DNA of 64,000 bases from Platycnemis pennipes (Eukaryota; Arthropoda; Insecta; Odonata; Platycnemididae), in contig OW121847.1 in the NCBI GenBank assembly GCA_933228895.1, forward strand, positions 85,415,656 through 85,479,655. The letters run 5' to 3'. The notes under the pieces are model-generated. The model made no database searches and had not been told where the DNA came from. It was given only the letters and a program-made list of their open reading frames with translations. The translations under genes were made by a program, and so were the position numbers. This document shows positions 48,301-60,928 of the stretch, one piece after another (position 1 is the stretch's first letter; each line of letters starts with the position of its first letter).

Positions 48301-49639
48301 GGCATTTTCACTGAGATAGGATTAGCCCTAGGTCATATATACGGTTCTATAATACCTTGGCAGGTGGAGTCCCTTAAAATCTCGCTCTACGACTACTTAA
48401 AGAATATAAGAGGATTCCAATTTTAGATGGTAGAATCTCCCTGATTAATATGATTTTCCTAACGTGGTTTGACACTGATTTGATACTGCATCCTCCAACT
48501 CAATCGCTTACAAAAATATGGTCGCAAGAAATTCGACGTTCTAGCGTGATTTTTATCAGTTGACTTCGAAAGCCGCCTGGAATTTTTGATTGAATTGTGG
48601 TTTTCTTTGTGAGATTTTGATTTAATTGCAGAGCAGAGCATTCTTCACTCTAAACTACCTCGCGGAGCAGTCATAATACTTTTACATCTTTTCAAAAGTT
48701 TACTCGTAAGTTATATTCAAGTACATGGACGTATCTGAAATTATTTTCTCAGCCAAAGTATGAGAAAAAGTATGTCAATTTTAGTTTATTGTAAGTGAAC
48801 TTTGCTTTCAACTTATGTTTTTGATACGTTGCCGTAATGTATTCAAGTTACAGTCCTCGTTGCCTACGCTTTTCAATGATTTCAATCATTGGAATTTTTG
48901 CCATATTTTACCATTTGGTAGGGAAATCATTATTTTTATTCCTCCATCCAATACCCATTGCGCTCCAAGGCGGTGTGATGGTGAAAAATGTTTTTTTTTC
49001 AAAATCTTTAAATTCAGCCTGCGGTAAATGTAGGTATATTTCGGTTCCATGATTTCCCTGTTGCCAAGGATTGGGTGAATAGATTTTGGAACACGTCGCA
49101 TCATTCGCAAATTCTTTGATTGCATTCTCTGATCCTTGATTGGCTAGTTGTTTAACGGTGCTTTGGCAGCGCTGTTGTGACGATGGGTGTGCCCCTCGTT
49201 AACTGGGTCAGGCGGATCACGGCGTCTGGCATCAAAGATGGACTGTTCCGAGAAATGAGGTGAACTATTAGCCGTGAGGTGCTCGGCGCCCAAAAAGCCG
49301 CAACAGGGGATCAAAAGGACGGTAGCAGTTGTTTTTTTTTTGCAGCGTGCGATCGTAAAGGGTGCGCTCCAATCGGTGGCGCTGTTGCTCCGCGCGCAGA
49401 GTGAACTGCGCGCCCTGGGGCAGCCTCGAACTTTAGGGGCGGAAATCGCCAAAGCGATGGAGAACCGCAGCGGAATGATTCGCCCCCAGTGAAGCAGGGA
49501 TCTAAGTTCACTGAAGGTCCGATGTTTGATGTTTGATCTATGACGACTCTCGTCACGAGCGCTTAACCATCCATGTGTGCAGGCGGTGCTAAAAGTATCT
49601 CTCACAATTGCGCAGCCCAGAATAAATGGAAAAGTCGAC
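48301..49639. other. unassigned sequence; GC-rich patch at 49160-49500
   Basis: Near 48462-48500 there is a - strand trace similar to the RTE-like 3' end (ggtttgacactg...atcctccaactcaatcg), too short to call. The GC-rich patch gives a 165-codon - strand frame (49144-49641) that lacks family resemblance. Confidence 0.35.
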
Positions 49640-50107
49640 AACGTGTCTTTTTATTTTCATGCCTCAGGAGCGCATACAGTTAGAGAATTTCACTCTCAAA
49701 ATGTATGTTTATGATGAATTATCAATCCTTTAGTTTTGAGCCTAATCCGAATACTTATCTTTCTGAAAGCAGTGCCGTCAAAACTTTCTCTTTGTTTGCA
49801 TGACTAATCAGCATTCGCAGTTTTTCGTGAACCCACTCTTATTTTTCATCTCTTCTTGTGTTAGCTGAGCGTAATTCCCGTTTATTTTTATATCATGGAA
49901 TTTAGTTAAGAGATTAAGTCTAAATTTCAGGTCTGATAATGAATCCCATTTCAGTTCATCTAATAGACTGGTTACGCTGATATAATTATCATACTGCCCC
50001 TTTACAAACCCTGCCGATCTTTGCTGCATACGCTCAAATTTGTTATATAAGCCTATTTCGTAAGGATCCCATAACATACAGGCAGCGTATTCCAAATGAG
50101 GTGTCGA
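49640..50107 (-). pseudogene. CR1-like LINE, C-terminal end of ORF2
   Basis: The - strand frame 49808-50095 reads LEYA-like MEYAACMLWDPYE, then NKFERMQQRSAGFVKGQYD, VTSLLDELKWDSL, FRLNLLTKFHDI. This is the post-RT region of CR1-clade LINEs: Tyr-Ala, Trp-Asp-Pro, then Gln-Arg-x-Ala-x-x-Phe, then Leu-x-x-Leu-x-Trp-x-x-Leu. Downstream, stops interrupt, but HTF...NSL and a final KDTLSTF-like segment to about 49640 fit the family end. No RT core is present. This is a 5'-truncated, decayed copy. Confidence 0.75.
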
Positions 50108-52332
50108 AATTATAGATGAAGGGTAAAATTACGCACGTTGCTTCACATATGTCACTTTTATTTTTCCCGAAATAAAAACAAGTTTTGCTTTTTAATTTTC
50201 GTACTATGTACACTGAAATAAGGTAGGTTAACTTTTTTTGTGATACTACCGACAGTGGTCTCGGCTGTGGCCAAATACCACATTCCCTAAAGAGGGGGCA
50301 AATACCGTCACCGTTCTCCCTTCCTCGCCATCACCTCTCCATAACTTTCAATTACCCTGATTACGTGGTGAAAATGAAGATTTCCATGCAGATTTAATTG
50401 TTGATAATGGACATGAATGCAGAAAGAACCCCTTATGCCACAGCAGTTGTGCTCTCACGAGAGCTCCATTTTCACAGTGGCCGCTCGTGACCCTTGGCGA
50501 TTTCCTTTTCACGCCCAACGAAGACTTAGCCGCGCAACACTGACGGGTGTCGCTCAATCCTTTGCAAACAAATCCACTCGCTGGCTCAGCGGAAAATAAC
50601 CCAACTCAGTGATGAAGAGCGGGAATGAATAGTTTTCATGTGCACACAACTCATGAGTCGCACCCTTGCACGTTTAATGCCTGCCGGTGGATATAATTAA
50701 TGGAGTGCTCATGTTTTGAGTAACTTTCGCAGTTGCCGGACAATCGGTATTAGAATCACCTCCTTTAGTCACTCAGACTCGCAAGTGCATACAGGAGTCC
50801 CTAGTTCACCGGAGTCTGTTTGTTTCCCCTTTTTGGCTGGGTAGGAGAGGCTCGGAGGATTCCGGAGGGCGAAAAGGTGATACTTGCCAGAGAGAGGGAG
50901 AGAGAAAGAGAGGGAAGTGTCCTTGAAACTCGGGCTGCCTGAGGTGTCATTCTTTTGCGTCAGGTGGGGGAGTAAATAAAACCTCTGTGCACACTCAACG
51001 GAAGAAAAGTAAAAACTTTCGCCTCGCCCAACCCTTCGCCTTCCCTCTCCCCCAGAGAGAGAGAGAAGAGCCGTGCGAGTCCAGCGGTGGCGGCGGGTTA
51101 CGAGGTTTACGATGGCCTTTCAAGAAAGGAAGAGACGTGATTCCGGAGAACATATGTCCCTTGAAGTTTTTATTTGCTCACGAAGAGACACACTTTGCAT
51201 CTTACGTAAACTCCTCGATCTCAACATGTGTTCGAGGCGGTCACTCTGAAAGTTACGGCTGTCGGTACCAGCTCGTTTCCCTGACACAGGAGTGTTTCAA
51301 ACTTCGTTCATCCCTTCAGTTTTTACCTGGTAAAATTTTCAAACGACCTTTGAAATCGAAATCAAATTTGCATATCTCAAAAATTTCTGAATGTGTGCGA
51401 GTTTTATTGGAATGAAATCGATTTATCTTTACTCCGAATAAGGAAAATTATACCATTAACATTAATGACAAAATTATTACCTCTTGTAAAGTTTCTCACG
51501 TTTTGGTTATAACTTTAAGTGGTACAGCCTCGGCCTAGAACTAAATTAGCGTGAGATACGGGATAGACAACACATGAGGTAATAAAAGGTTGATGAATTA
51601 ATTCACTCATTATGTAAGTTTGCGTAGAATTATTTTTTTACTATTATTTTTGAACGAAAGGTTTATGTACAATCACTCTTTATTTTTATTTTTATGCATC
51701 ATACCTTTCCCCCACCTTGTCCCTAGGGTGGTAAGTGAAATTTGCGGTGACGTTTTACCGATTTAATGGAAATTTGCTGTCACGATTTTTGCTGTTGCAT
51801 TATTAGGAATTCTGAGACGATCAGATATTTATGTGCCCGATGCCAGTTGAATTATTACTCGAGGTCCACATATCGTTCTGCCTTGTTAAAACTTTTGATA
51901 GCTCCATGCGTCACTAAATTAGGTCTCACACTATTTTTGAATTTTCAGGTTCCTATTTTGTTCCCAGTTTGGATTTAGAATACTTGCTCTCTCTTGACTT
52001 TTCTTATAAATGCCCATATCATGTCCTCCTATTGGCATGCCTTATTTGATGCTTGACCCATAAAATTTGACTCTTCCAAACTCAGGTGTATTTTCGATAG
52101 ATGGCACTTTTCTCTTTCCCTACTCAACTTCTTAAAGCTTTGATGCAAGATTGAGAAATCATGGAAGATGTATTTAAATGAGCTGTGCATTATTCAATTT
52201 TTTTAAATAAGATCTCATGTTTTCAATGTTTGGGAATTTTAGATAATTACTCTTAAAAAATGAAGGCATATCTAGATTTTATTTTTGCCATTTGCATTGG
52301 TAGAAAACATAGTGAAATTTCTGCAAGTGATT
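50108..52332. other. unassigned sequence
   Basis: GA-rich runs lie at 50890-51070. The open frame 50987-51415 (+, 142 codons) begins in that low-complexity stretch and matches no known family. The rest is AT-rich. Confidence 0.35.
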
Positions 52333-52346
52333 ATGATGAATTAATT

Positions 52347-52461
52347 GATGGATGGGCGCGCTTCGGACCTTATCCTATCTCCATCCCTTCCATACCTATC
52401 CTTATGCCTTTCCTCACGGTCTGAAGCGCCTATTAGTGCGGAAACAGACTTGAAAACACCC
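52347..52461 (+). mobile_element. 5'-truncated SINE with perfect 14-bp target-site duplication
   Basis: The tail ggtctgaagcgcctattagtgcggaaacagacttgaaaacac is that of the full-length copy at 33024-33338. The tRNA head and most of the body are missing. Identical atgatgaattaatt at 52333-52346 and 52462-52475 flanks it exactly. Confidence 0.85.
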
Positions 52462-52475
52462 ATGATGAATTAATT

Positions 52476-53809
52476 CCTCATAAACACTTGCAGCATATTA
52501 CAGGCCTATACATAACACTAACATGGACGAAATTTGCTTAGAGTGCACCCTATTGATAAATTAAAAAAATATGAGAAAAAAGCTTGAAGTACTGTGAGAT
52601 CATGTGGGAGAATAATGGTGACGGGAGACAGAATGGTATCATCACTATTCGACAGCCCCATTTAGTTCCAAATGAGTTATCAGCATTTTACACTGCATTA
52701 TAGCAAACGTAAACATCCACAAAAACTAATGCATATATTGTTTGCTACCAAGAAAAAGGAACGGATTTCCCATTCTAAGCAAGGGAACAACATGATATTA
52801 AATGAATTATCAATAAATGATTAAATGTATCCGTAACATTATTGGGTAATATTATTCAATAGATAACGTTTTCTAGTGAGGCGAACAGTCTCTCATCCGT
52901 CTAAATCAGAAATTTAAGAAAATCAGCCTTATTCTACTGGAAATATAAAGCACAATGATTTTTCTTTAACTCCAATTCCCCTGAGTCATGTCGCATCGAG
53001 TTTTCACTGAGTATTTCTGGCTAAAAATTACCCCGAAAAGGATTCACTACAATACAGTGAAGAAATGCGTAATAACTTTAAAAAGACGTTAAATATCCTA
53101 TCCGAAATCAGTCTCTAACTTCAAAAAGTAAATTGTGACAACTAGAAAGTAATCAAACATTCTTTACACGACTGTATTAGGACAGGTTTTCGTAAAAATA
53201 AACTAGCCATACCAATGTAGCAGCGTTACCACGCCTGGTTGACTAATTATAATATTGCTGTAGATTTAGATTAAGTTCTCTAATAAACCCCCTGTAAAAT
53301 ACATAAAGCAACTACTGGGCCAACTTGAATTATAATGAAGATATTCTATAAGAACAAGTTATTTCTTTCTCGGTGCCATGATTTATTCAGTAATTATTAC
53401 CTGAATTATACAAAAATATTATTTGTCACCAATATTATTCGACCAAAGGACGAATGTATAATGCATCTTTCACCCAACACAACGGAAGACGGTGCACCGT
53501 AACAGCCTGCCCAACCCCTCTCATCCCTTTAACCGCTGACTTGTAATTCGTGGACGGCTCTAGTTTCATGTTATTACGTAGACGGTATCACAGTACAACC
53601 GCGGAACATTAGCGATGGATAATTTACAGCCAAATGCTACGGCAAATGTACAAAGTTGACTTAGCAGCTGGGGACATGATCATAAAGCTGAAACAATTTT
53701 TCGCAGAATGGTACAGCATCACTAACCAATGCAAAGTGCACCTGGTACATTTTCTCTCAAATTTTAACCAACAAAAAAACTGGAGTCATCAATATCTAAG
53801 TAACGACAA
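52476..53809. other. unassigned AT-rich sequence
   Basis: No gene, RNA or repeat was recognised between two SINE copies. Confidence 0.35.
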
Positions 53810-53925
53810 AACGGGTGAAAGGGTCAGGCGGTACCCATCCCTTCCATTCCTATCCTTATACCTTTACTCCCGGTCTGAAGCGCCTATTAGTGCGGAAACA
53901 GACTTGAAAATACTCATGAATGAAT
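53810..53925 (+). mobile_element. SINE 3' fragment, same family as 33024 and 52347
   Basis: The sequence from cccatcccttccattcctatccttat through cggtctgaagcgcctattagtgcggaaacagacttgaaaatac closely matches the 52347 copy. The tRNA head is absent. No target-site duplication was seen. Confidence 0.75.
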
Positions 53926-55611
53926 TAATCGGATCCAAATCGATATCAATATCGCAATAAAACAGAGGATTTCTTGATCCCTCTCTTGAAGGCTATGTTA
54001 ATGCTTACGGCGAGTTTCTCTTCGCCCTTCCTTCATTCCCTGTAAATTTTCTACCTTAGCCCTGATACGCACCTATCTATATTAGAGTAAAGACCTTAGC
54101 TGTCCGGAGCTCCTCCTGGATAACTCCCTCTAGTGTTTTACATTCGTAATCTTATTTTTAGCTCAGGAGCGGTTATTAAACGGTCAGATGTCGACAAACT
54201 ATTTCATCCGTGGCGAAGTTAATTATAACGTATGCGACTTGGATGAATAGAAGTTCCATGAATTTGAAAAATTACTCTTTTTTATATTCTGGCTTGGATA
54301 TGTGAATTTCTAAATCTTGCCGGAAAAGTTTATAAGTTTTACCTAGCGACCGTTCCTAAAATTTACTGCCCGCCAGTTTTTATAATGCTCCGTGGTGTGC
54401 CGGGAAAGCAACTTGAAAAATTTTTGTTCAAGCAGAAGACCAAGCTCCTCTTTTTCAATTTCCGTTTGATTAAGTAGAGATAATATAAGATATAGTCCTT
54501 CCTATTTCCCGCTAAAATAATAAATTACAAAGAGGTGGTTCAAAAAATGTTGCTTAATACATGGTCCATTAGTGAATGATATTTTTATTTCCACTTCACA
54601 TTAACCTTTGGAAATTTTGGCCGCAACTGTACCCGCCTGCGCTTATATAGCCATCTCATCCGGGGGTCATTGTTGTCTCCTTTTTTCCGTTATTTTTCGA
54701 ATTCACGGTTTCCATTCTCTGCTGAGGATGTACCGAGAGTCTCGATTTAATGTGCTATCTTCCAGCCTGATTTCTACGGCCTCTTTAAGGAGACGATCCC
54801 AATACCCATTTGCTTTGGAGAACAGTCGAGCCTCATCAAAGGAGATGATGTGATCTTCCGATAGGCTATGTTCCGCTTTCTTCCATATCTTGTTTTGTTT
54901 AGAATGTGAAATAAGTGATAAATCCTAAATTTGGTGATTGTCGGACAAAAACTGGCGATTCGATAAAACCGGACTGTAGCCCCAATTCGTCCTTGACTCG
55001 CACTGCACTAAATCGCCATGCAGTTTTTTCGGTGGTTTATGATGGTTTCGATGATCCATTTCGCTGGGATCCTAGAGATTTTTCCGGCGACGGTTGAAAC
55101 ATATGGCAGACAACAGCTTGTCTGCAATCACACTTAGGTACAGAAAACTGCCTTCCGCGAATTAATATATAGATATTCGGAAATATGTATAATATAATAA
55201 TGAAAGTAATTTTTCCATTCTTCCGCTGTCGCGTCTTTTCTCGTTCTCTTTTTTTTCGCTGACCACCAGAGTTACATCTAAAAAAATTATGGAAATATTA
55301 TGCTCAATATAAATCCACTAAAATATAAAATATGTTTATATTCGATGTGGCAAATTATTTTCCCACTTCTTACAGTCAATGCAAGGTGATACGAAGACAT
55401 AGGAGCATGCCGTCCTAATTTTGAAAATACTTCACCACGACAGCCTGATTTTTTAACTTGGTGGAAGTCCTGAGAATATTTCCTTCACTTCAGCACGTTC
55501 ATATAAGTTATTAAAGTTCTCAATGATAGTTGTGCGGTTAGTCCTCTGGCGAAGTAGCTCCAAATCTAACTGCCCATAATATGATATTTTAGCGAAGTTA
55601 TTAAAAGCTGC
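53926..55611. other. unassigned sequence
   Basis: Open frames at 54608-54853 and 54915-55097 match no family. Nothing else was recognised. Confidence 0.35.
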
Positions 55612-55614
55612 TTA

Positions 55615-56154
55615 TGCCCAGATCACACGGTGTGTTTTTCCTTGAGTGCTAGCTAGCTGGATTTCGTGCGTGCTACAAAGTGGGCGACGAAGGTGGCCGC
55701 TAAGCTGGCTTCGCTGATGGTTGTCGGTTCACACGTAGAGAGCTATCCTCCTTGCTCACTCTTCTTAGAGCCTCAGCACGAAGATGTTTACTGTGATAGT
55801 TCCAATTACGAACTGCATATAAACAAGTTTCGACTCTATATGCTTCGATAAGCACCACAACTTGATCCCTAGTCTATAGATCTGAACTCATTTTTAAACA
55901 CAATATCGAGCATGAGATGCTATTAAAAGCAGAACCAGGCAGAACCTTCATTTTGATCTCGTGATGAAAATCTGAACGATGATTGGCCGGCAACAATAGC
56001 CATCAGCAAAACACGTAAGGAAAATAGCAACGGACCTAACCTCGAAATCAAGTAAGCTAGCCGTCAGGGCAGCCCGCAGCAGTCAGCGCGTTTCCAGCAA
56101 GCATATTCCACGCAAGATATCCATCCGGGAAAAACGCACCGTGTGAACCAGGCT
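55615..56154. mobile_element. non-autonomous Harbinger-type MITE with TTA target-site duplication
   Basis: The left end (tgcccagatcacacggtgtgtttttcc) and the complement of the right end (agcctggttcacacggtgcgtttttcc) match at 22 of 27 positions. Longer, weaker complementarity continues inward (gctgatggttgtcgg against gctgatggctattgttgccgg). TTA lies immediately outside on both sides (55612-55614 and 56155-56157), as expected for the TWA duplications of PIF/Harbinger. The interior is non-coding. Superfamily assignment rests on the 3-bp duplication only. Confidence 0.65.
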
Positions 56155-56157
56155 TTA

Positions 56158-57159
56158 GAGAAAGCTAGATAGTTAGGATGAATATTGAACAGTTTTCATG
56201 ATTGTCATGAGGGTCGATGTTTGCCCTTTAGAGTTTTTAAAATATATCAGAAGGCAATGATATATTATATATACGTAAATACTATTTTGACTCTAAAATA
56301 AATCTATGGTTTATTTCATTAATTTATCAATATGCGGTAGTTATAAACTTACCTATCTGACGAGTGTGAAAGTGGATTTCCTAGAAATCCCTCTTAACAG
56401 TCCTTTGAAGAAAATAAGTCGTTTCTTACCCACTAAACGTTTTTCTGTAATTTCCCTTGCGTATGAAAACGCCCAAAATCTCTGCATGTAATACCTATTT
56501 TTGCGGTTCAAATAGTGCATGTAACATAAGCAACCTAGGGAAGATTATTAGTGAATAAACAAAAACTGGCGCAATTCGAGCAATAGTAATCCTAACTTGA
56601 GCAGAAATCACCTCCTGGTACGTTTTTATGAGTGAATTGATACGATTCCACTATGGTAAATATTTATGATAAAACACTTCGAAAGCACCAAATATGACCA
56701 ATGATAACAATATCCAACCTTCATGATACCAAGAATGCAATAAGTGCAGCAAATTGAACATTTATTACTAAAACTGGAGAATATTTTTATTCCTTAACAC
56801 GGGTGAAAATAGGGTCACTGTTTTAGGCCACTGAAATCGCTCAGACATTTGAGAAGCAAACTTGTTCCCTGGTGAGACCTTGCATTAAGATTTGTTTTTT
56901 ACGGACACGACTGGTTAACCTCCTCTGGAACTTAAGTGAATTCTCCATTGGTCTATTCTTGAGTTCGGTCGCTGTCTTGGTTCCACAAATTAGGTTTCCC
57001 TACTCTGATGTAGAGAATTATGCTATTAAAAACTGGGACTAAGGATTTGTTCGTTCAGTTAAATGTACTCAGGCTACCTCGTGTTCTCTAATGCCTGCAA
57101 CTAGGTTAGGCTGTGTAGGATCGTACTTCCGTACTAATTTCCGATGTCCTCTGGTGATG
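56158..57159. other. unassigned AT-rich sequence
   Basis: The open frame 56306-56491 has no family resemblance. Nothing else was recognised. Confidence 0.35.
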
Positions 57160-57164
57160 ACGGG

Positions 57165-57300
57165 ATCGGGTTGATGTGACTACTTGAGTATTGGCTTTTC
57201 ATCCCGAAGAACCGGGTTCGAATTCCAGCAGTGAAGGATAATTGCTTTAGATTTTGATACTGGACCTTTCCTACGACTTTTTGGATAGCGCTTCGCGTCC
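57165..57300 (+). mobile_element. tRNA-derived SINE (probable)
   Basis: The A-box-like ggttgatgtgactacttgagtattgg is followed by the B box gggttcgaattcc (57214-57226) and cagcagtgaagg, the layout seen at 41478. The end of the body is not defined. Confidence 0.55.
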
Positions 57301-57424
57301 TACTTTTGCAAAACGCTAATTCCAATGGCGTGTTTCACTCCAACCTTGCTCTTTTCCCTATAAACTTCCTACTTCTAGCCAATTATATGCTGGTTCATTA
57401 ATTATATTTAGTGAATTTTATGGA

Positions 57425-57612
57425 GTGAAGGCAATTGTCGAAGGACAAGTGAACAGGAGCAATGGAAAATGAAGGCTGGTATGAGGTATATAGAACATGT
57501 GATGAAGGACGTGAAAGAGAAGAAATACATAAACACAAAGATAACTGATTAGAGAATTGAGTGGAGACCTACGTCAAACCAATCTCAGTATTACTGACTG
57601 ATGATTATTATT
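57425..57612 (+). mobile_element. RTE-like non-LTR retrotransposon, 3'-end fragment
   Basis: It begins within the TIVEGQVN block of the C-terminus and runs through VKEKKYINTKITD-like codons to tcaaaccaatctcagtattactgactgatgattattatt, the family's 3' end and degenerate tail. Several stops make it a dead relic, more diverged than the copies at 7145 and 34051. Confidence 0.7.
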
Positions 57613-57825
57613 AAGTTAAGATAATGAATATTATAAAGTTGATAAATAAGGCCAATAGCGCTAACGTAATAGAAATTGAGAATGGGCATCATAATTAGAT
57701 TCTCTAATTTTAATAATTTTCAGGATTTTTCGTAAGTATTGAGATATTCGTTCTAATAGCTACTTTCTGGTGTCGCTAATAAATAAAATGGTTTTCATTA
57801 AGCAATTTCTCCTCCGTAGCTTTTT

Positions 57826-57860
57826 GAAGCTATGGAGCTGTGGCTCAGCTCCATAGCTTC
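57826..57860. repeat. perfect 15-bp hairpin, 5-nt loop
   Basis: gaagctatggagctg and cagctccatagcttc pair exactly around tggct. No following T-run or gene context gives it a role. Confidence 0.8.
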
Positions 57861-58354
57861 ATATCTTAACAAGTACCAATAAGGATAAATATATAAGTAA
57901 GGGATGATTTTGGCATAAAAATTATTCACGGTGACTCAGAAATGCCCGTCTCTTATTTTTTAAGCATCTGTGCATGTTTTATATCTTAATGTTCCGAAAT
58001 GAACCTTTTGACCCTTATATTCCTAGCAATAACCGAGGCGCTACAGAATTATCGCCGTCTAGAATATAGATCACGTCGAGGAAACCTTTACCAAGTATTC
58101 TCCGTACAGATAAATGAAATCATGATCGTTTTCATTAATCGGGCGTCTGGCGCCCCAGGGCCATAGAGGGATGTTTGAAACTTTGGGGAGGGATAGGCCC
58201 GCGTGCCTCTCCCTCTCCGCTCCCATCCCCGCAAACCAGAGTTCGCACCCATCCTATATTCCCTTCAAATGGAGTTAATTTCGATTCAAAGGGGAGAAAT
58301 CGAGAAGCAAGAGAATCGTATTATTTCTTCCTCCACCAATTTCGCTTCCTTATG

Positions 58355-58560
58355 AAGCCGGGCGTGGTAGCCAGGTCGGTAGTGCATTGGCCTGGCAAAT
58401 TAACAGTCGCGGGTTGGAGTCCCGTCCAGGGTCATTATGTTTATCCTAGGATTAGGTTATTAGGTTAGATTGTATGCTATAACCTCAACGCTTGGAGCAC
58501 CTAACACCCAATACTACTGTTGCTCTGTAACGGAATTAAAATATCTTTAAATTTTCAGTG
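58355..58560 (+). mobile_element. tRNA-derived SINE
   Basis: The A-box region tggtagccaggtcggtagtgcattggcc and B box gggttggagtcccg (58411-58424) have tRNA-like spacing. A body with atcctaggattaggttattaggtta and ctgttgctctgtaacggaattaaaat follows. Its tail differs from that of the 33024 family, so this is probably a separate SINE family. Confidence 0.6.
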
Positions 58561-59479
58561 CTTAAAGTCAAATCAAATGTTAGGCTAGTGTTTTTTTTAT
58601 GAATTCCCACTACTTGATGAATATTTTGATCATTTACATCCCTCAACTCTTCCAAATGCGTTTCTGAAGATACGAGGCGCCATTATGCCTCGGGAAAGGT
58701 TATGAAGAGTTCATGGAAGGAGGTATCAGGGGTGGGTGGGATCACGATACACTGATCAAATAAAGATGACAGGATGAAGAAGACGATCTATAGGTTGGGA
58801 ATGGGGAGGAGAAAATACGAGAGAACGGAAGCTTCTGCCACGGAAAGGAAATTAAACCCTTGATCAATAAAAAGAAAAGGAGAAGCGCTGGCAGAATATT
58901 GACGTCAGCGGTGGGGGAATTGAATTCTCCGAAAATGGTTGGAAAGAGAATGGGAGATTCGTTTCAGGAATATGGGAGAAGAGTTCGGGCAAATGTTGGC
59001 ACATGCACTAATTGCCAAACATACGCCGTTTATCATGGTTATTCTTCCGTCTCTGTTACAAATTGCTGTTGAGTGGGCATGGAATCTGGCTGAACGGAAG
59101 AAACCGCAGCCGAGCTCATATAATGCTATCAGATTATTTACGGATGGTTTCCCTGGTCCATTTGAAAACGATTAATCTCCCGCAGTGTACTCATCCTTCC
59201 CAATAGACATCACTCAGTTATACCGACTCCAAATCTTTTGATACAAGCATTTTTTTTTCTAAAACATGCTTGCCCTGCAGTCATTTATACTTTATCTCCC
59301 TTTCAATTCGTCTTCCTTAAATTAATTGCAATCTGATAGCTCAAACAGTCAGTTTATACTGTTGTGAGTGTGCAAACTGTCACTAATTTCTATGATTGCG
59401 CATCGCTATAATCGCTGTCCTAAATCCTGAGATAGGTACACGTAGCTGACGTAAACAGCAGAGAAATGATCTATATCCG
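58561..59479. other. unassigned sequence
   Basis: Purine-rich at 58640-58950. The three overlapping open frames at 58860-59206 have no known family. No element was recognised. Confidence 0.35.
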
Positions 59480-59545
59480 GGATTAAAAATCCGGGCCCTC
59501 AAGATAGGAGTCCAGTATTCAAACCACCACCTTAACCCACCCCAC
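59480..59545 (-). mobile_element. tRNA-like SINE head (weak)
   Basis: On the - strand gggttaaggtggtggtttgaatactgg resembles an A-box segment and ggcccggatttttaatcccgg a mutated B-box arm. It is similar in layout to the head at 33245-33335. Confidence 0.4.
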
Positions 59546-59749
59546 CACTTGACTGTATCGACTTTAAATTTTAGACATCATGAACAACTATTGCCATACC
59601 TTGTGACCAAAATAGGACATGACGTCATGTATTTATCGAGTTAGAGAAATCGTAGCTCATAGTGGGAGTTGAGATTGTTCCATATCTCATTTCGACTCTT
59701 TCGTATCTGCCAACAATAGCTTATCAATATTTTATGCAAAAGGGCGATT

Positions 59750-60020
59750 GGTTGTGGATTTGTTGATTGGCCCGTGGTGCGTTCCCTCGGCTCCTGACCT
59801 TTAACCCTGTCCCTACCCACTCCCTGCACTGCCCTCTCCCGCCTACGGTGGCCGCACGCTTCGTTCCCCCGCGCGCGTGACCCGTGGAAACTCCGAAATC
59901 TCGTTTTACGTCGGTGATCAAGCGTGCGCTCGGGCAAAATTCTTCCCGCTCTCCTGTGTTTAGTACTTGGGGAAATAACGCTTCGAAAGCGAGCGTGCGG
60001 ACACGCAACGAAACGGAGTG
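59750..60020. promoter_or_regulatory. CpG-rich patch (possible promoter)
   Basis: CpG-dense sequence (ccgcgcgcgtgacccg, gcgtgcgctcgggc) stands out from AT-rich flanks. Two overlapping - strand frames (59641-60068) are Arg-rich and composition-driven. There is no TATA box or start signal I can defend. Confidence 0.3.
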
Positions 60021-60806
60021 TGCGTCGCAATAAATGCCAGTGGCGGAAATAATAAGCCAATTCCACACACGGCTGACCTCTCAGTTCGCCCTTTTCTTAC
60101 GCAGGCGAATAACTTTCATCCGAGCACCGGTCAAATAGTCTAACTATGGCTTGTGAGTTCCTCCCGATGCATTCGTTTATATCCACCTCTCACTGAGTTG
60201 AACAATTTCCTTGCTCAATGATTGAATGATTTATCGGAGAAAACGCTGCCGAACCTGGGGGAAAATGAATATTTTTTTCTGTTACCATGAGAATACCAGC
60301 AAGTTGATCACCCTAATGGTATCAAGGTTATGCAAGTAAAATATAAATATTAACACCTAAGTAAAGTTGGATTTTGAAAGTGCTTCTGAAAAAAGCTGCT
60401 ATTGAATCATGAGTTATTCAATATCAAAACAAAATCTGTAATGCATATTTTATAAAAACAGTCGGTAATAATAGTATAATGATAGTTCTGAGGTCAATCT
60501 AATTGGCGTACTATTAGTTAAAACTCTTTGCAGATTCATTCACATTATCCTGCTTTCCTCGGAAAATGCTGCCACTTAGGCTTAATGAAAATGCTGAAAT
60601 ATTTGGTGTATTTAAAAGGTAGAGGAAGCTCATTGAAAGGTATGTTGCCTCGTACCTTCTTCGCTTTCTTATTCATCCATTGATATGCTTCAGTTTTCTT
60701 CGCGGTTTTCTTGACTTCCCCATTTAATCCTTGATCCCTTAATTCTGTTTCCTGGATTACAGTTCCTCGTGTTATTTAGTGTTTTTGGACGATAAGTCGG
60801 TGAAGG
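60021..60806. other. unassigned AT-rich sequence
   Basis: No gene, RNA or repeat was recognised. Confidence 0.35.
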
Positions 60807-60928
60807 CATTTGGAGCATTGCGCGGTATCATCTAGAATTTTTTCTCCCTAGCTTCCACCTTTATTCATTTGGAGCATTGCGCGGTATCATCTAGAATTTT
60901 TTCTCCCTAGCTTCCACCTTTATTCATT
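60807..60928. repeat. exact 59-bp tandem duplication
   Basis: The 59 bases 60808-60866 (starting atttggagcattgcgcgg) are repeated without a mismatch at 60867-60925, with one extra matching base on the left and three on the right. It is either a very recent duplication or an assembly error. Confidence 0.95.

Noticed and set aside
48459..48520. Sixth trace of the RTE-like 3' end on the - strand
   Set aside because: A short block matches (ggtttgacactg, ctccaactcaatcg) but no tail or upstream coding remains, so chance cannot be excluded.
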